DNA from: Thermoproteus sp.
GTDB taxonomy: Archaea; Thermoproteota; Thermoprotei; Thermoproteales; Thermoproteaceae
DNA length: 64,000 bases
Reading direction: 5' to 3'
Assembly: GCA_038893495.1 (NCBI GenBank)
Contig: JAWARJ010000001.1
Coordinates: 186,001-250,000, forward strand
Each line of letters opens with the position of its first letter. Position 1 is the stretch's first letter. The notes under the pieces are model-generated. The model had not been told where the DNA came from, searched no databases, and worked only from the letters and a program-made list of their open reading frames with translations. Position numbers and translations under genes: made by a program. Shown here one piece after another: positions 14,727 to 27,600 of this stretch.

Positions 14727-15637
14727 GGAAACTCCCCTTTTCCCTCCTCCTCTCACTGCTTTTGTTGGCCCCTCTGGCGTACGCCCAGTACCCAGATGTG
14801 GTGGGCACAGGCGCCACAATTCTGGGGGGCTTCGCGGCATATGCAGGCATCCTCATGCTGACTGGCATCCGCAGGCTCAAAGAGGAGGCCTACGACGTGC
14901 TCTATAGGGGAGCCATCTCGGCGGCGCTCTTCGCCTTGGCGCTGGCCATCGGCCTCCTGGCGGCCCAAACCGCCACATACTTCGCCTCTAAACTAAACGC
15001 GACGGGCGGCTGCTTCAAGGCGCCGTCCTTCACGCCCGACAACTTAGCCCTCTACAGATACGCCGAGTGGGCATCCGCCGGGCTGAACTGCGCCGCGGGG
15101 AACTACAGCAAGTGGGTAGGAGACCTCGCCGGCTCTATCTCAACACTGCTGGCAATTGTGGGGGTCGGCGGGTCGGCCCCCATCCTACAGAACATGCTGA
15201 TAAACTTCGGCCAGATCCTCATGGCATATGTCAGCGCCGCCCTCACCCTGGGGCCTCTGGCAGTATCGGCATATGTGGCCTCCCTATTCGCCTCGGGCAT
15301 ATTGGGGACATCTCTGTTGCTGTACCTAGCGGCGCTTGGAGTCCTACACGAGAGGACTAGAGGCCTCGCCTCCGGCGTCCTCGGCGTATACGGAGCGTCG
15401 CCGACGCTCATATTGGGGGCAGACTTCCTAAAGGCGAAGATAGACGCGATGGGCGGCCTGTCTCTGCCCGCGTGGGACCCCTTCGTGCCTGTCTTCTGGG
15501 CCGATGCGGCGTCGAAGGCCTTCGACGTGATTGAGGTGGCCGCATACGCGGCGCTGGTCCTTGCGGTATACGGGGCGTTGGCATACGGCATATCGCGGAT
15601 ATTCGACCACGCAGGGGTCTCCCTTGCGGGAGAATGA
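14723..15637 (+). CDS. Multi-span membrane protein of the transfer machine
   Basis: A 304-residue protein with an apparent signal peptide (RKLPFSLLLSLLLLAPLAYA, cut near AYAQ) and about seven further hydrophobic helices. A Cys-containing external loop (about residues 90-130, with GGCFKAP and LNCAAGNYS) could hold a disulfide. It follows the pilin directly (ATGA) and precedes the giant gene directly (ATGA). The topology fits a VirB6/CedA-type channel subunit, and the giant downstream has a similar head, so this may be a partner of TedA. Confidence 0.65.
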   Translation: MRKLPFSLLLSLLLLAPLAYAQYPDVVGTGATILGGFAAYAGILMLTGIRRLKEEAYDVLYRGAISAALFALALAIGLLAAQTATYFASKLNATGGCFKAPSFTPDNLALYRYAEWASAGLNCAAGNYSKWVGDLAGSISTLLAIVGVGGSAPILQNMLINFGQILMAYVSAALTLGPLAVSAYVASLFASGILGTSLLLYLAALGVLHERTRGLASGVLGVYGASPTLILGADFLKAKIDAMGGLSLPAWDPFVPVFWADAASKAFDVIEVAAYAALVLAVYGALAYGISRIFDHAGVSLAGE

Positions 15638-18600
15638 GCTGTCAGGTCCCCAGCCCCTTCGGCGGGGATTTGCTACAGCTGGCCGTATACGCCTCGATAG
15701 CCCTAGGCCTCTTGAAGCTCTTCGTCTTTAGGGATTGGGAGGGCTGGTGGAGGCCCATAGTCGCCGCCCTACTGCCGACGGTGTTAATACCGGCGGCGCT
15801 TACGGCGGTGCTTAACGCCTTCGGCATGCCTACGCCACTCTACGGAGTAGACGGGCTCCACATGTACACGGTTGTCTCTAGCAACGACCTATGCCGCAAT
15901 CTGGCCGTGGCCGAATACGTCTACAACAAGCTGGAGTCCTCAACGCTCAGTCTGGTCAACACGTACGCCGCGGCGACCACGACGCTCACGGTGATAGACG
16001 GCATACTGACTGTAGTCACGGGAGGGGCGTGGCAGGCTTTGGACTACGCCGAGTCCGCCTTGAGGCTTATGGGCTTTCAGAACTGGGTCAACGCGCTGAC
16101 CCAGCCCATCCTGGCTATGGTCTACATCTACATGTCCCTCACCGTAATCTGGCACATCGTGGTGGTCATGGCGAGAGTCGCCCTATGGGCGCCCCTCCTC
16201 ATATCGGTGGGGGTGCCTCTAGTGGCCGTAAGGCGGACTAAAGACTTGGGCGGAGTCGCCATCGCCCTAGCCGCAATAGCGGTCGCCGTCTCCCACTTCG
16301 CCTTTTTGACGGCGCTTGACGTATATGGGATGGCGCTGTGGGGCGGCGCCTTCGCCCAAAACCTAAAGGACGCCGCAGGCGGCTTGCAGATAAACTCCAC
16401 GGCGGTGCCATACGGAGCGCCCCAGCTCGCCATATTCGGCGGCGACGGCGTTTACTACATCGTCTACAACAACACATACCACGCCTCGGCGGTGCAAAAG
16501 GCCATGGAGGAGAACCCATTCTTGACGACACTGGTAGACCAATACGCCAACAACACCTATTTGAAACAACTGGCAGAGGAGAGGAGGCAGGAGTACCTAA
16601 ACGTGCTGAAGAGCTGGCTGAATAAGACCTCCCTCTACGCCAAAAACGTAACGAACGGAGTCCTGGCGGCCGCCGGTCCCTCTGTGGGGGCCTTGGAGTG
16701 GGGCAATAAGGCGATGAACGCCTCCGCTTGGTACGACTGGCTGGAAATGGACGTGACGTTGAGCGTGGCCAAATGCAACTCCCTCATACCGCAGGAGTTG
16801 GAGGGCCTTTTCCAGATGGGGCGGGAGCTAAACAGCAACATCACAGCCATAGTGGAGCGAGCCGCAAACGAGACGTGCGCGTGGCTCCAAAAGGCGAATC
16901 TGACAGATCTAGTCTTCAACTACGCCGGTAGGTACAGAACGCTTGTTGCCGGCTATACCTACAGCCTATCAGCCATGTGGGGTAACTCTACCGCTTTGCT
17001 GAGTAGGTCCAACGCGAGCGGCGCAGTGGGGCTGTGGGATTGGGCTGTCGGCTACGGGCCAGATGGAGAGAAGTGCGTGGTGGCTGGCCACGTCGTTAAT
17101 TGCGACTTTATGAACGTCACGGCGTCGCTGGGGCGGCTCACGTACGAGATGCCGAACGGCACGTTGACGTGGATAGAGCCCGCGACCTACCCAGTCCAGG
17201 TCCAGTTCAACGCGTCTCTACAGCTGTCGTCGGGGAGGCCATACCCCACCGACAAGATACCTCTCTACAAGACCACTGAGATATGTACGTGGTGCGCCAA
17301 GTGGGTCAACGGCACTTGCGCCCAGTGGGCCTCGGCCTATAGGGACTGGTGGGAGGAGTATACCGCCAAAAAGGTGTTGTCTCGCGCCAACTACACTCTG
17401 CCGAGGCCCTACTCGCCAGAGCCTTGGCGCTACCCGCCGGGGACTGCCGGAGCCCTCAACGTGACGTATGTGGAGAGGACTTGGTCGATTAGCAAGTATT
17501 GGGTGTACGGCAGTTGGTATCCTCAAGCTCCGCCTCCAAACGCCACGTGCTACTTCACGAGCCCCTCCGTCTACAAGTACGTGGTGTTGCTACACGTGCC
17601 CCAGCCCTACGTACGTGTGGTGTACTACTGGGCTTGGCTCAGCGGCGCAAACATAAACGTGAGTCCCAGCGCACAGCCGACCCTCCCGGACACCCTCCCC
17701 GCGTCGGAAGTCCCGCCGGATGCGAGGCCTAAAGACGGGCTGCCGGCAGACTACTACCTCTGGGGCGCCGAGAATGCAGTATACTGCTCTTCCGCCGTCG
17801 TTGTCGGCGAGTACGAAGGGTGGAAAGGCATGCTTAAGGCTCTGCCGCTTGTCGACGAGATAAATAGGGAGGGCCTCTTCGCCTCTCTTGCGCTCCGCAA
17901 CGCCACGGCCTCCTACTACCAGGTGAGGCAGATTCCGAGCGGCATCCAGTGGCTGATCGGACTGGTGCAAGGCACTCCCGGCCAGTGGGCCGTCCCCGCG
18001 CTTGAGGAGGGGCTGGGGTACGCCAAGGGCAATTGGCACGGCTATTTGTGGCACCCCATGCCGGAGCCTGTGCCCTCCTCGTATAGGCTGTACCACCTAT
18101 ACGCCGCCTGTATAGTCTTCGAGTGGAACTCTACGAGGTGGCCTCCCGGCGGCGTGAAAATGCTGGGCGCGTTGAGGCTTACGCCAGGCAGAGAGGTCTG
18201 GGCAGTCGACGCGCCTTTTGCGTATTCCAACGCCACCTTGACGCTCCTAGACGTGACTAACACAATGTTACATCACTTTCTGACTAAGGGCTTCCTCCCG
18301 CCCGCGCCGGCCGAGGTCTGCATTCCGGTGGGCAACGGTAGCATATGTGGGGCGCCGTATCTGGCCGGGATGCTCACTGGAGTCTACTGGGGAGGGCCCT
18401 GCCCCTACGGGACGAACAACTGCGGCGGCTACGTCAGGCTGGACATGTTCCCGACGGGGCCTTGGGGAGTTCCCTTGGTTGGCAATTTCTTCTCGCAAGA
18501 GATGTACAACACCTTCGAGGTGGCTATGGCCTATGGGGAGGCTTGGAAGAGGCTTATCTTCGCCGGCATCCTAGTGCTGGGCGTCTTCGAGGTTATGGGC

Positions 18601-21600
18601 TTCCTATTCGGCTTCCCCACACCTGCACGCCTCCTGTACTCGGTGGCTTCCGACATCTTGTCGCAGTTGGGGTACTGGATGGGGTTCCGCATTGGCCTAA
18701 AGGCCAAGTTGGGCAGGAGGCTCATACAGCCCATAAGGGCCAGGCTGGTTAGGGCCTCCCGCCTCATAGCCGCAAAGTTGCCGAGGATAAAGCCGTTGGG
18801 ACTGCCCTCTAGGGAGTGGCTGAGAGACCCGCGGCGTTGGCTTTGGGAACGTGTGACCCGCCGGTGGGAGGAGGAGAGGCGGAGGCAGATAGAGGAGAGG
18901 CTGTCCAGCCCGGGCGGGAAGGAGGAGTGGGAGATACGCATGGAGCAAAAGCGCCGCTGGAGGGAAGAGGCAAGGGAGGCGCTCAAGAGGATATACCACG
19001 CCGCCCAGGCACACGACGTGGTGGAATTCGCCAGAAGGCTCTCTCCCCGCATAGACGCCTTCATCTCGAGAGTCGAGGAGAGGCTTGCCGAGAGGCATCC
19101 GACTCTCTACAAGCTTTACGTCTTGACGTATCGGGGGCAATACGGCTATCTCTACCTCCTCGCGGAGCCCGTGATACGCAGATGGGAGGCCGAGGGCAAG
19201 ATCACTAGGGCCGAGGCCGACCAGTTGCGAAAGCTGAGGGCGGCGTTGTGGGCCGCCGCGGCTGAGGCAAAAGCGAAGGCGGCTGAGGCCGAGAAGGGCG
19301 TAGACCCCAAGCACCTCAAACACGTCTTGGAGTATAGGGAGAGGTACGTCCAGTACGCCTTGAAGGAGCTGGAGCTTATGCGTTTCGCCAGGACTAAGGA
19401 GGAGCTGGAGGGGCGCCTTAGATATGCCGCCTCGCACCTACAGCGTATAGACCCCAAGGGCGCCTCCAGGCTTTGGGAGGCGCTAGAGGTGGCGGCTGAG
19501 GGCAAGAGGGTCGGCCTGAAGACCACTGGCGAAGTTGCGGAGTTCCTGTGGGAGCGCCGCGAGGGGCTTGACGTAATCGCCCAGAGGGCCAAGGAGCTGA
19601 TCGCGCAACACTACGCACACGCGCCTCTGTCGGTCAAGGACGTGGCGAGAGAGGAGGTATACAGACAGGTAATTAGGACGACGCCTCTACTTGAGGCACT
19701 GGCCAAAGCCCGTAGATACGCCGCAACTGGCGAGGGCATAGAGGACGTGGTACAAGCCCTTGAGGCGAGGGAGGTGAGAAGGGCCGCAAGGGCGGCCGAA
19801 GTGGAGCTGGGCGCGGTGAGGAGGGCCGCGGAGAGGGCGGCGAGGCTCGAAGAGGAGAGGGCCGGCCTACTATCCAAAATCGAGGAGTTGAGGGGGAGGG
19901 CTGAAACGCTGAGGGCGGAGCTTGAGGCGATGCGCCAGTCGGGAGTGTCCTTCAAGGAGCTTGAGGGGAGGCAGAGGCAGTTAGAGGAGGTGTACAAAGA
20001 AGTAGAGAGATTACAACAACGTCTCTCTCGCGTTGAGGAGAGGCTTGTCGAGGCGAGGCGTAGGCTGGCCGTAGAGGCGAGAGAGGCGCTGGAGAGGGCC
20101 GTCAGGTCCTACAGAGGGGTCTTGGAGGGAGTGAAGTACGAGACGGACCCCGCATATATCGAGCTGAGGAGGGCTTTGCTTGAAGGCCGCCTCGACGTCG
20201 CCTATAGGGAGCTTAGAGGGCGCTACGAGAGGGAGGGCAGAGACGTCAGGCAGGTGGACAGGCTGTATCAACAACTGAAGCCCTACGAGGCCCAGTTGCA
20301 AAGGGCGAGGGAGGAGCTTAGGGCCGCCGTCAAGGAGCGCGAAGAGGCCATTAGGGCCGAGGCGGCCAAACGTATGGAGGCCGTGACGTATCTAGAGTCT
20401 CTGTTCAAGGCCCTACCGACAGCCACAGAGGAGGACGTACGCAGAGGCGTCGAGATGGCGAGACAACTCGGCCTCGAGAGGACTGCCGCCTTTCTGGAGG
20501 AGTATCTGAGACACGGACAGGTTAGGGAGAGGTACGCCTCAGCCGCATCTACTGCGGCTGTGGCCTTGGGGAGGCTGGCCGGAATGCGCGAACAAGCGGC
20601 GAGAGAGCATCAAGCCGCCGAGGAGAGGCTAAAGCGCGTCTCGCTTGCTGAAGACGCCTTGAGGCGTATAGGCCATGCTACGGAGTTCGGACAGGCGGCG
20701 AAGGCCGCGAGGGAGGCCGGCCTGGAGAGGACGGCTTTATTCCTGGAGCGCTGGGCGGCGTTAAGAAGACAAGCAGAGGAGAGAGGCGGCCTTGAGGTAG
20801 TGAACAGATTGGGCAGAGCTCTGGCTGAAGGCAGGCTTGCCGAGGAGGCCTCCGCAATGGCGGCTGAGGGCAAGGCCCTCGGCAATTGGTACGGCAGAGT
20901 CGTGGAGCTCAGACCCCTCTACGAGGAGGCGGTCAAAGAGGCGGCCAAGGCCAAAGCCGAGGCCGAAGCCACCACGAAAGTTGCGGCCGAGCTGAAGGCT
21001 CTGATGGAGAAGGCTAGCGCCGAGTCGCCTGCCGACCTAATCGCAAGGGCGTCTAAGCTCGACGTAGGGGAGCTGAAGAGGGCCGCAGAGGCGGCCAGGC
21101 GGGCCGGTCTTGAACATACGGCCAGATACTTCGAGGAGCTTGCTGAGTTCGCGACGTCGGCAAAGGAGGGCGCCAAGGCGCTGGCTGAATACTCGAAGGC
21201 CGAGAGGAGGCTTAGGGCGTTGGAGGCCAAGGCTAGGGCCGAGCTCCAAAAGGCTGAGAAGGTCGCGGAGGGCCTCACAGCTCTGCTTGAGGGCAGAGAG
21301 TACGAGAGGCTGGCCCACGTGAGGTCTGCGCTTAAGGCCCTAGACGAAAAGACGAGTAAGGCGCTGGAAGGGCCTTTGGGGAGGCTGGCCGAGGTGAGGA
21401 GGGAGGTTGAGCTCCTTAGGGGCCACTACACCTACGAGGTTGGAGGGCCGGTCTGGCGTGAGTTGAGACAACGCGGTATAGACACCTTGTTGTTGAGGGC
21501 GCCGTTGAGCGCGTATGTGGCGGCCACGCTTGAGGGCTCCCTTCTGAGAGAGGCCGCCGAGGCCTTTAGGCCCTCCTTCTCGAAATATGAGCGCGAAGCC

Positions 21601-24600
21601 GCCACGACAATCGTATATCTGCCAGTGTCTGAGGGCGAGAAGCTGGGCCCCGTCATAAGCTGGGAAAGGGCCGTCAAGGGCGATGCCAGGCCCTACGTCG
21701 AGGAGATAGCCGAGACGAAGGCCCCCACCTTGAAACAAGCGGTCAAAGAGTATTACGCCGGCAGGGGCAGGCAGTACAGAGAGCTGGCCTACCTAGAGGC
21801 CAGGGCCGCAGAAGCGGTACTGGACGTACACGCCGCCCGGTACTTCCTTGAGAGGTACGCGAAGGAGGGCAGACAGGAGGATTTGGCGCTGGCGATTGCA
21901 CTCGCCTACCGCGCCGCCAAGGCCTACCAGAAGTATCAACACTCCGACCTCGGCCAGCTGGCGGAGCTGGTGGCAGAGATAAGGCAGAGGCTGGGCCTGG
22001 CCGGCAGAGACGTCACGACGGAGGCTCTGGCCGCGTCAATTCAACAACTAGGAGGAGATAAGGCCCTCAAAGAGGCCCTAAAACCGAAGAGCGTCGAGGA
22101 GGCCGTCAAGTGGCTTAAGGCGGCCTGGGCCGCAGTGGACTACAGAACGTTGGAGTCGAGGTTAGGCCTCACTCGCACCTACACAATACCGGAGCCCGAG
22201 ATGGCCCTTGAGTATACGGCCAAGGCCCTTACTCCTTCTAGAGCGGCCGCCCTGGCTGAAGGCAAGGTGGCTGAGGAGGCCTTCTCGGTCATGAGGGCCT
22301 ACTCCCTACTGAGGGAGTTCGAGAGGTTCGTGAGGGGGAGGCAGAAGGAGGTGGCGGCAAAAGCCGATCTGCGTGTGGCTAGGGCTTTGGAGAGGCCTCT
22401 GCCTTTGTTGCAGACCAGCGCTGTGGATAAAGCCGCCAAGGAGGCCGCAGCAAGGCTCGTGAGGGAGGCCGAGGCTCTGGCCCAGAGGTACGGCCTTCGC
22501 CACGTCGAGACGAAAGCCGTGTTGGAACAAATCAAAGAGCTTGTCAGAGTCTCGCCTGGGGCCTTCGGCGAGCTGGTAAGCGCCGCCTCTACGGCGAGAG
22601 GGCCCTTCAAGGAGTGGGCTAGGCAGTTGGTGGCTGAGGTGAGGCGCAACTGGGACTCCTATAGGGAGGGCTGGGAGGCGCCCGTACTGCAGAGGCTGGA
22701 GCTGTTGAGGAGAGTGCCGGCCGCCTCCGGGGCCGAGTCGCCTATTCCGAGAGAGCTTATCGCGCTGGCCCTCTGGGCCGAGCTGAACCCGAAGCTGGCT
22801 GAGTTGAAGCGGGCGGTCGGGGAGGTTTCTCCGGCCGCAGTAGAGGAGGCCTCGCTCATGGCGGAGGCCATTAGGGCGATTCAGAGGGATTTGGAGAGGC
22901 TGAAGGCCGTAGACTTGGAGAGGCCGATACGCCTCTCGTTCGAGGCGCTGGAGCGGAAGACGGCTGGAGGCGTCGAGAGGCTTGTCGTCGACGAGGCGGC
23001 CGAGTTGAGCAAGGCCTCTCGCTACCTACAACACTCAGACTTGCGCGTTAGGGAGGAGGCTGAGCTCCTGCTTAAATTCGCCCGTGGCGAAATTACGCGC
23101 ACTCAACTAAGGGAGGAGCTGGCGGGGCGTGGAGGCCCCGTGACTGAGGAGGGCCGTGAGGCCGTCTCCGTGGAGAGGAGGCTGAGGGACATACGTGCGG
23201 AGCTCGTGTCGCGTCTGGCCGTCAAGATGGCGGTCTTGAAGGACGTCGAGAGTCTGAGGAGGGACGCGCTTGGCGTGGCCTATTGGGCCGCAGTCAAGAC
23301 GGGCCTAGGCGACGAGAAGGCCGAGAGGGAGCTCCGCACGTTGGCGGCCATAAGCCCCAAGGCCGTAGAATACGCCGAGTCGCTAAAGCTGTTGCGAGTG
23401 CTGACCGAAGGCCTCGACCGCGTAGTGTACGAGCCCGAGCTGGCCAAAAGGCATCCAGAGCTCCGCGATGTACTGCTTGAACGCGACCGCGCGCTCAAGA
23501 AGGCCGAGGAGCTTGAGAGGTCGGGAGATGTGGAGAGGGCAGTCTTGGCCGGCCTGTTGAGGGAGTTCGCTGAGGGGCACGTCTCGCGCGGCCAGTTGCT
23601 CAAGGCGGCGGAGGAGAAGGGCGTCGACCTCTCCGAGTTCTCTAGAGAGAACATAGAGAGGATGCGCGGCATGGTGATGGAGCGCGTAAGGGAGATGGCT
23701 GTGGAGCTTTCTGCATATAGAGGAGAGTACAGGTCGCTTAGGGAGGCCCTTGAGGCGCGTCTGCCCATGGGCCTATATGCGGAGCTGGCGGGCGAGTTGA
23801 GGGTGAAGTTAGAAGAAGCCGCGGCTAGGGCCGGCGTGCCTCTCGAATATGCCAGTCACGGCGTCGTTGAGGGCGCCGCCAGATATGCAGTGGAGCTGGG
23901 CCGCCTCGCCTCGCGCCTCCCCGTGGAGGTTGAGGGGGTCCAAGCCGCTCTCGACTCGTTGCGGAGGGAGCTTTCCTCCATAGACGAGCCGAAGCTGATA
24001 GCGGAGCTGGCCAACGGCAACTACTCAACCGTGGAGAGGATAAGGAGGCGAGTCGAGGAGGTAGAGGCTGAAGTGGCCAGGGCGGCCCTCGAGGCGGTTC
24101 GTAGGTTTGGCGTGAGGGGGGTGCCGCCTGAGCTGTTGGAGCTGGCGGCCAGGGCCGAGTTCACGCCGGAGGAGCTTTCCTCCATTAGGGCAGAGCTCAA
24201 GGCCGCCTTGGAGGCCGCCGCGAGGGGAGGGGCATTCACATGGCCTCAGGCCGAGTATAGATCGTCCATATTCGCAACCACCGACGAGAAGGCGGCTAGA
24301 GCCTGGAGGCGCGGAGGAGGCCTCGTGCTTGAGGAGTATATACTCACGCAGTTCGGGCCCAAGAGGGTCTACATATTGGCGCCGAGGAACGCGCCCATTG
24401 AGGAAATCCGCGAGGCTCTCTACGCGCTTAGGGGCGTCGAGGTGATAGGTATGCCGAAGTGGCTCGCCGACTGGTCTGTGGCGGAGGCTTTGGGCTTTGA
24501 GGTGGAGCGCACCGATAGGGGAATCGCCTTGAGGTCGAGAGTAGAGGCCCTTATAGACTTGGAGAGGCCTCTGCCCTACCGTAGAGAGGTCTGGGAGGCA

Positions 24601-27600
24601 TTGAAGAGGGCTAGGCCCGACTTGGCGAGAGAGGCCGTAGGAGTCGGGTGGTCTGTAGTCCACTGGGAGGACGGCCTCGCGGCCGTCAACGCGTACCTCT
24701 TCTTGAGGAGGATGGCCAGGTGGGACTCATTCGGGCCTGCCGACGTGGAGAGGGCTCTTGAGGAGTATCGGAGGCGCTTCACGCCGGCCTTCGAGCGGCA
24801 TCTCCGCGCCATGTCCCTCGATAGGCTGGGCTTCGACGTGGTGGACTTCTTGAAGGGGGCATATGCCGTCGTTAGGAGGCTTAGGGGCGAGCTGGCAGTA
24901 TACAAGCCGCAAGACCCCGAGGCCTACGCCCGCCTCATCTGGTGGGCAAAGAGGAACGCGAGGGGTTCTCTCTATGAGCTCTTGGAGCCGGACTTTAGGA
25001 TTGAGGCCACGTTGAAGGCCCTCAACATAGCCGTCAAGGGCGGCTGGCTTTCGCTCTCGGAGGCCCTTTCGCTTTTCGATTCGTGGCGCCGCAACAACGA
25101 CGTGGCCAAATGGGACGAAGAGGCGCTGAGGATTGCCCTACGCGGGAACCTCCGCATGAAAGAGACAGAGGAGGCCATTAAGCGGTTCGTCGAGTCGATT
25201 AGGACGTCCAAACAGCTGGAGGCCGAGGAGGTAGCTAAGGAGAGGCTGAGGCTCATGGAGGAGCAGAAGAGGAGGGAGGAGGAAATGAAGAAAATTAGAG
25301 GTATAAGGGAGGCGAGGCCTAGGGCGAAGCCGGCAGAAGAGGCCGAGGCGTCTCAAAAGGAGGAGGCCGAGCAGGTCAAGAAGGAGGAGGCGGAGAGGGC
25401 CAGGCCTGAAGCTGGGGAAGCAATCAAGGCGGAAAGGCCTGAGGGGGCTAAGGCCGCGGTGCCGGAGGCCGAAGGGCCGGCTGAGGAGGTTAAGCCGGCT
25501 GAGGCCGAGAGGGCTGGGGAGGAGGTTTCCTACATAAAGCTGGGCCACGTCTACGTCAAGTCGACATACATGGAGAACGCCGTGGTTAGGGCGTTCGCGG
25601 TGGAGAATCCCGTCGAGTGGCACCACAAGCTGACGCCGGAGGCCTATCTGGAGCTTAGGGCCGGCCTTGCGCCGTTCGAGTTGGAGAGGCTCGAGGCCGC
25701 TAGGGAGAGGGCCGCCGAGAGGAGGAGGGCCCTTTCGCTTCTGGCCGAGCGCTACGGCTCGATCGCAGTGCCCGAGAGGGTTAGGAGGGAGGCCGAGAGG
25801 AGGGCCTACGCCGAATTTATGAGGCATTTCGCCCGCCTCGCGTCGTTGTACGACCCCGAGGCCGTGGAGGCCGTGAGGAACCGCCTAATGGCGCTTGTGG
25901 CGGAGTGGGTCGAGATGGAGGACGTGCCGAACGCCTACGAGTTCATCTACAACGTGATGTGGACTTGGGAGGGCGACCCCAAGACTAGAAATGTGAGGGA
26001 GGAGTGGGGCTACTGGCTATTCCGCGAAGACTTCAAGGCGGTGAAGGAGCTGGCTGAGCGCTACGGCGTAGACGCTATGAGGCTGTGGAACGCATACCGC
26101 TCCGCAGTAGACAGGTATCTGGACACAGTTACGTCCTACGGCGACGCGGTGAGGAGGGCCGTCACGACGGTAGACAGAGCCCTATATGTGGCGCTCACCG
26201 CGGCTGGCGGCGTCGCGCTGGCCGAGGCGTTGCACGGCGCCGTAAGGCCGGAGCTTGTCTACGCCGCCACCGCCGCGGCCTCGCTGGCTCTCGCCGGGAA
26301 GTACAGAGACGCCGTACGTGTAGTCAAGACGGCAGTGGAGAACGTCAAGGCTGTCGTCGAGAAGGCGGCTGAGGGCGTGAAGCTGGCCGTCGAGAGGCTG
26401 TACGAGGCGGTTGTCGAGACGGCGGCCCGTATAGTCCAATGGCTGGGCGGGCACTGGAGGGCCGTTGCCCTTATCGCCGCAGCCGCGGCGGCCGGGCTGA
26501 TCGCCTGGACGGCGGCCCACCAGATGCAACACGCGCTGTTTATCGACCACGCCGCAATTCTCGCCAAGGCCGGCTTCTTGGGCGTAGGCGGGGTCGCAGA
26601 GGACAGAGACGCGTTGCGCCGGCTGTGGAGCAAGGCGCTGGAGGACTGGAGCCTCGCGGCCGCAGGCGAGAAGGTCGAGGCGGTTAGGGCGTTGATGAGA
26701 GACAAACCCGTCTTAGCGGATAGGTTCGAACAAGCCGAGAGGTCCGCCGCAGAGGAGGCGAAGCTGAGAGCCGCCGTCCTCAAGAAGGCGCTTGAACTGC
26801 GCTGGGAGCCCACCGCCGAGAGGGCTGTGGGGACGTTGGTGGAGGAGACGGTGGGCCCGTCCTTGAAGGAAGAGGAGCTGGGGGCCTTCGGCGTGTGGAA
26901 GGGCGTTAAAGGCTTCCTCTATAAGCTACACGGCGAGGGAGGGGGCGTTCTGAACGTCGGCGGCATCGAGGCGAGGGGGCTATACGCGATAATCGCAAAG
27001 ACCGGCGGGAAGACAATACGCGTTGAGGTGTACGCGAGGGAGGTAAACGACAAGAGGTTTGAAGAGGTGGAGACCCCCATCGGGAGGCTCTACAGGCTGG
27101 CCTCGTTAAGCGTGTCCGTGACGAAGGGCGGCGAGCCGAGCACGTCCACCCTCAACTTCACTGCCCCGATTGAGCGGGAATACCGCGTTGGGGTGGAGCT
27201 TGGCGAGGAGCAGATAGGTAGCGAGAGACGGATAGGTAGCGAGGAGCAGAAGAGGAGCGGGCTCTACGGGTTCGTGTTGACAGACATCGGCGAGAATATG
27301 CTGAACAGCCCCGACCTGTCGCTACACATGTCGCTCGGCCTATTCGCCAACATCAAGAAGATGTACATCGACGACGCCCCCCTCACAGACGCAGGCCTAT
27401 CGCTACATATCGTCTCTAAGATCGAGGAGAAGTTCCCGCCTAAAGTCTTCTTCTGGGAGGCCATGATGGGCGCGATTAGGGAGGCCTTGGGCCAAGAGAA
27501 GCTCGAAGACCCCAACAGGGTCCTTGAGGCTCTGTGTGGAGGTCCCTGTGTGGACGAGAGAGGCCGCCCGAGTGTCGAGCCTCTCTTGAGGGCCCTTAGG

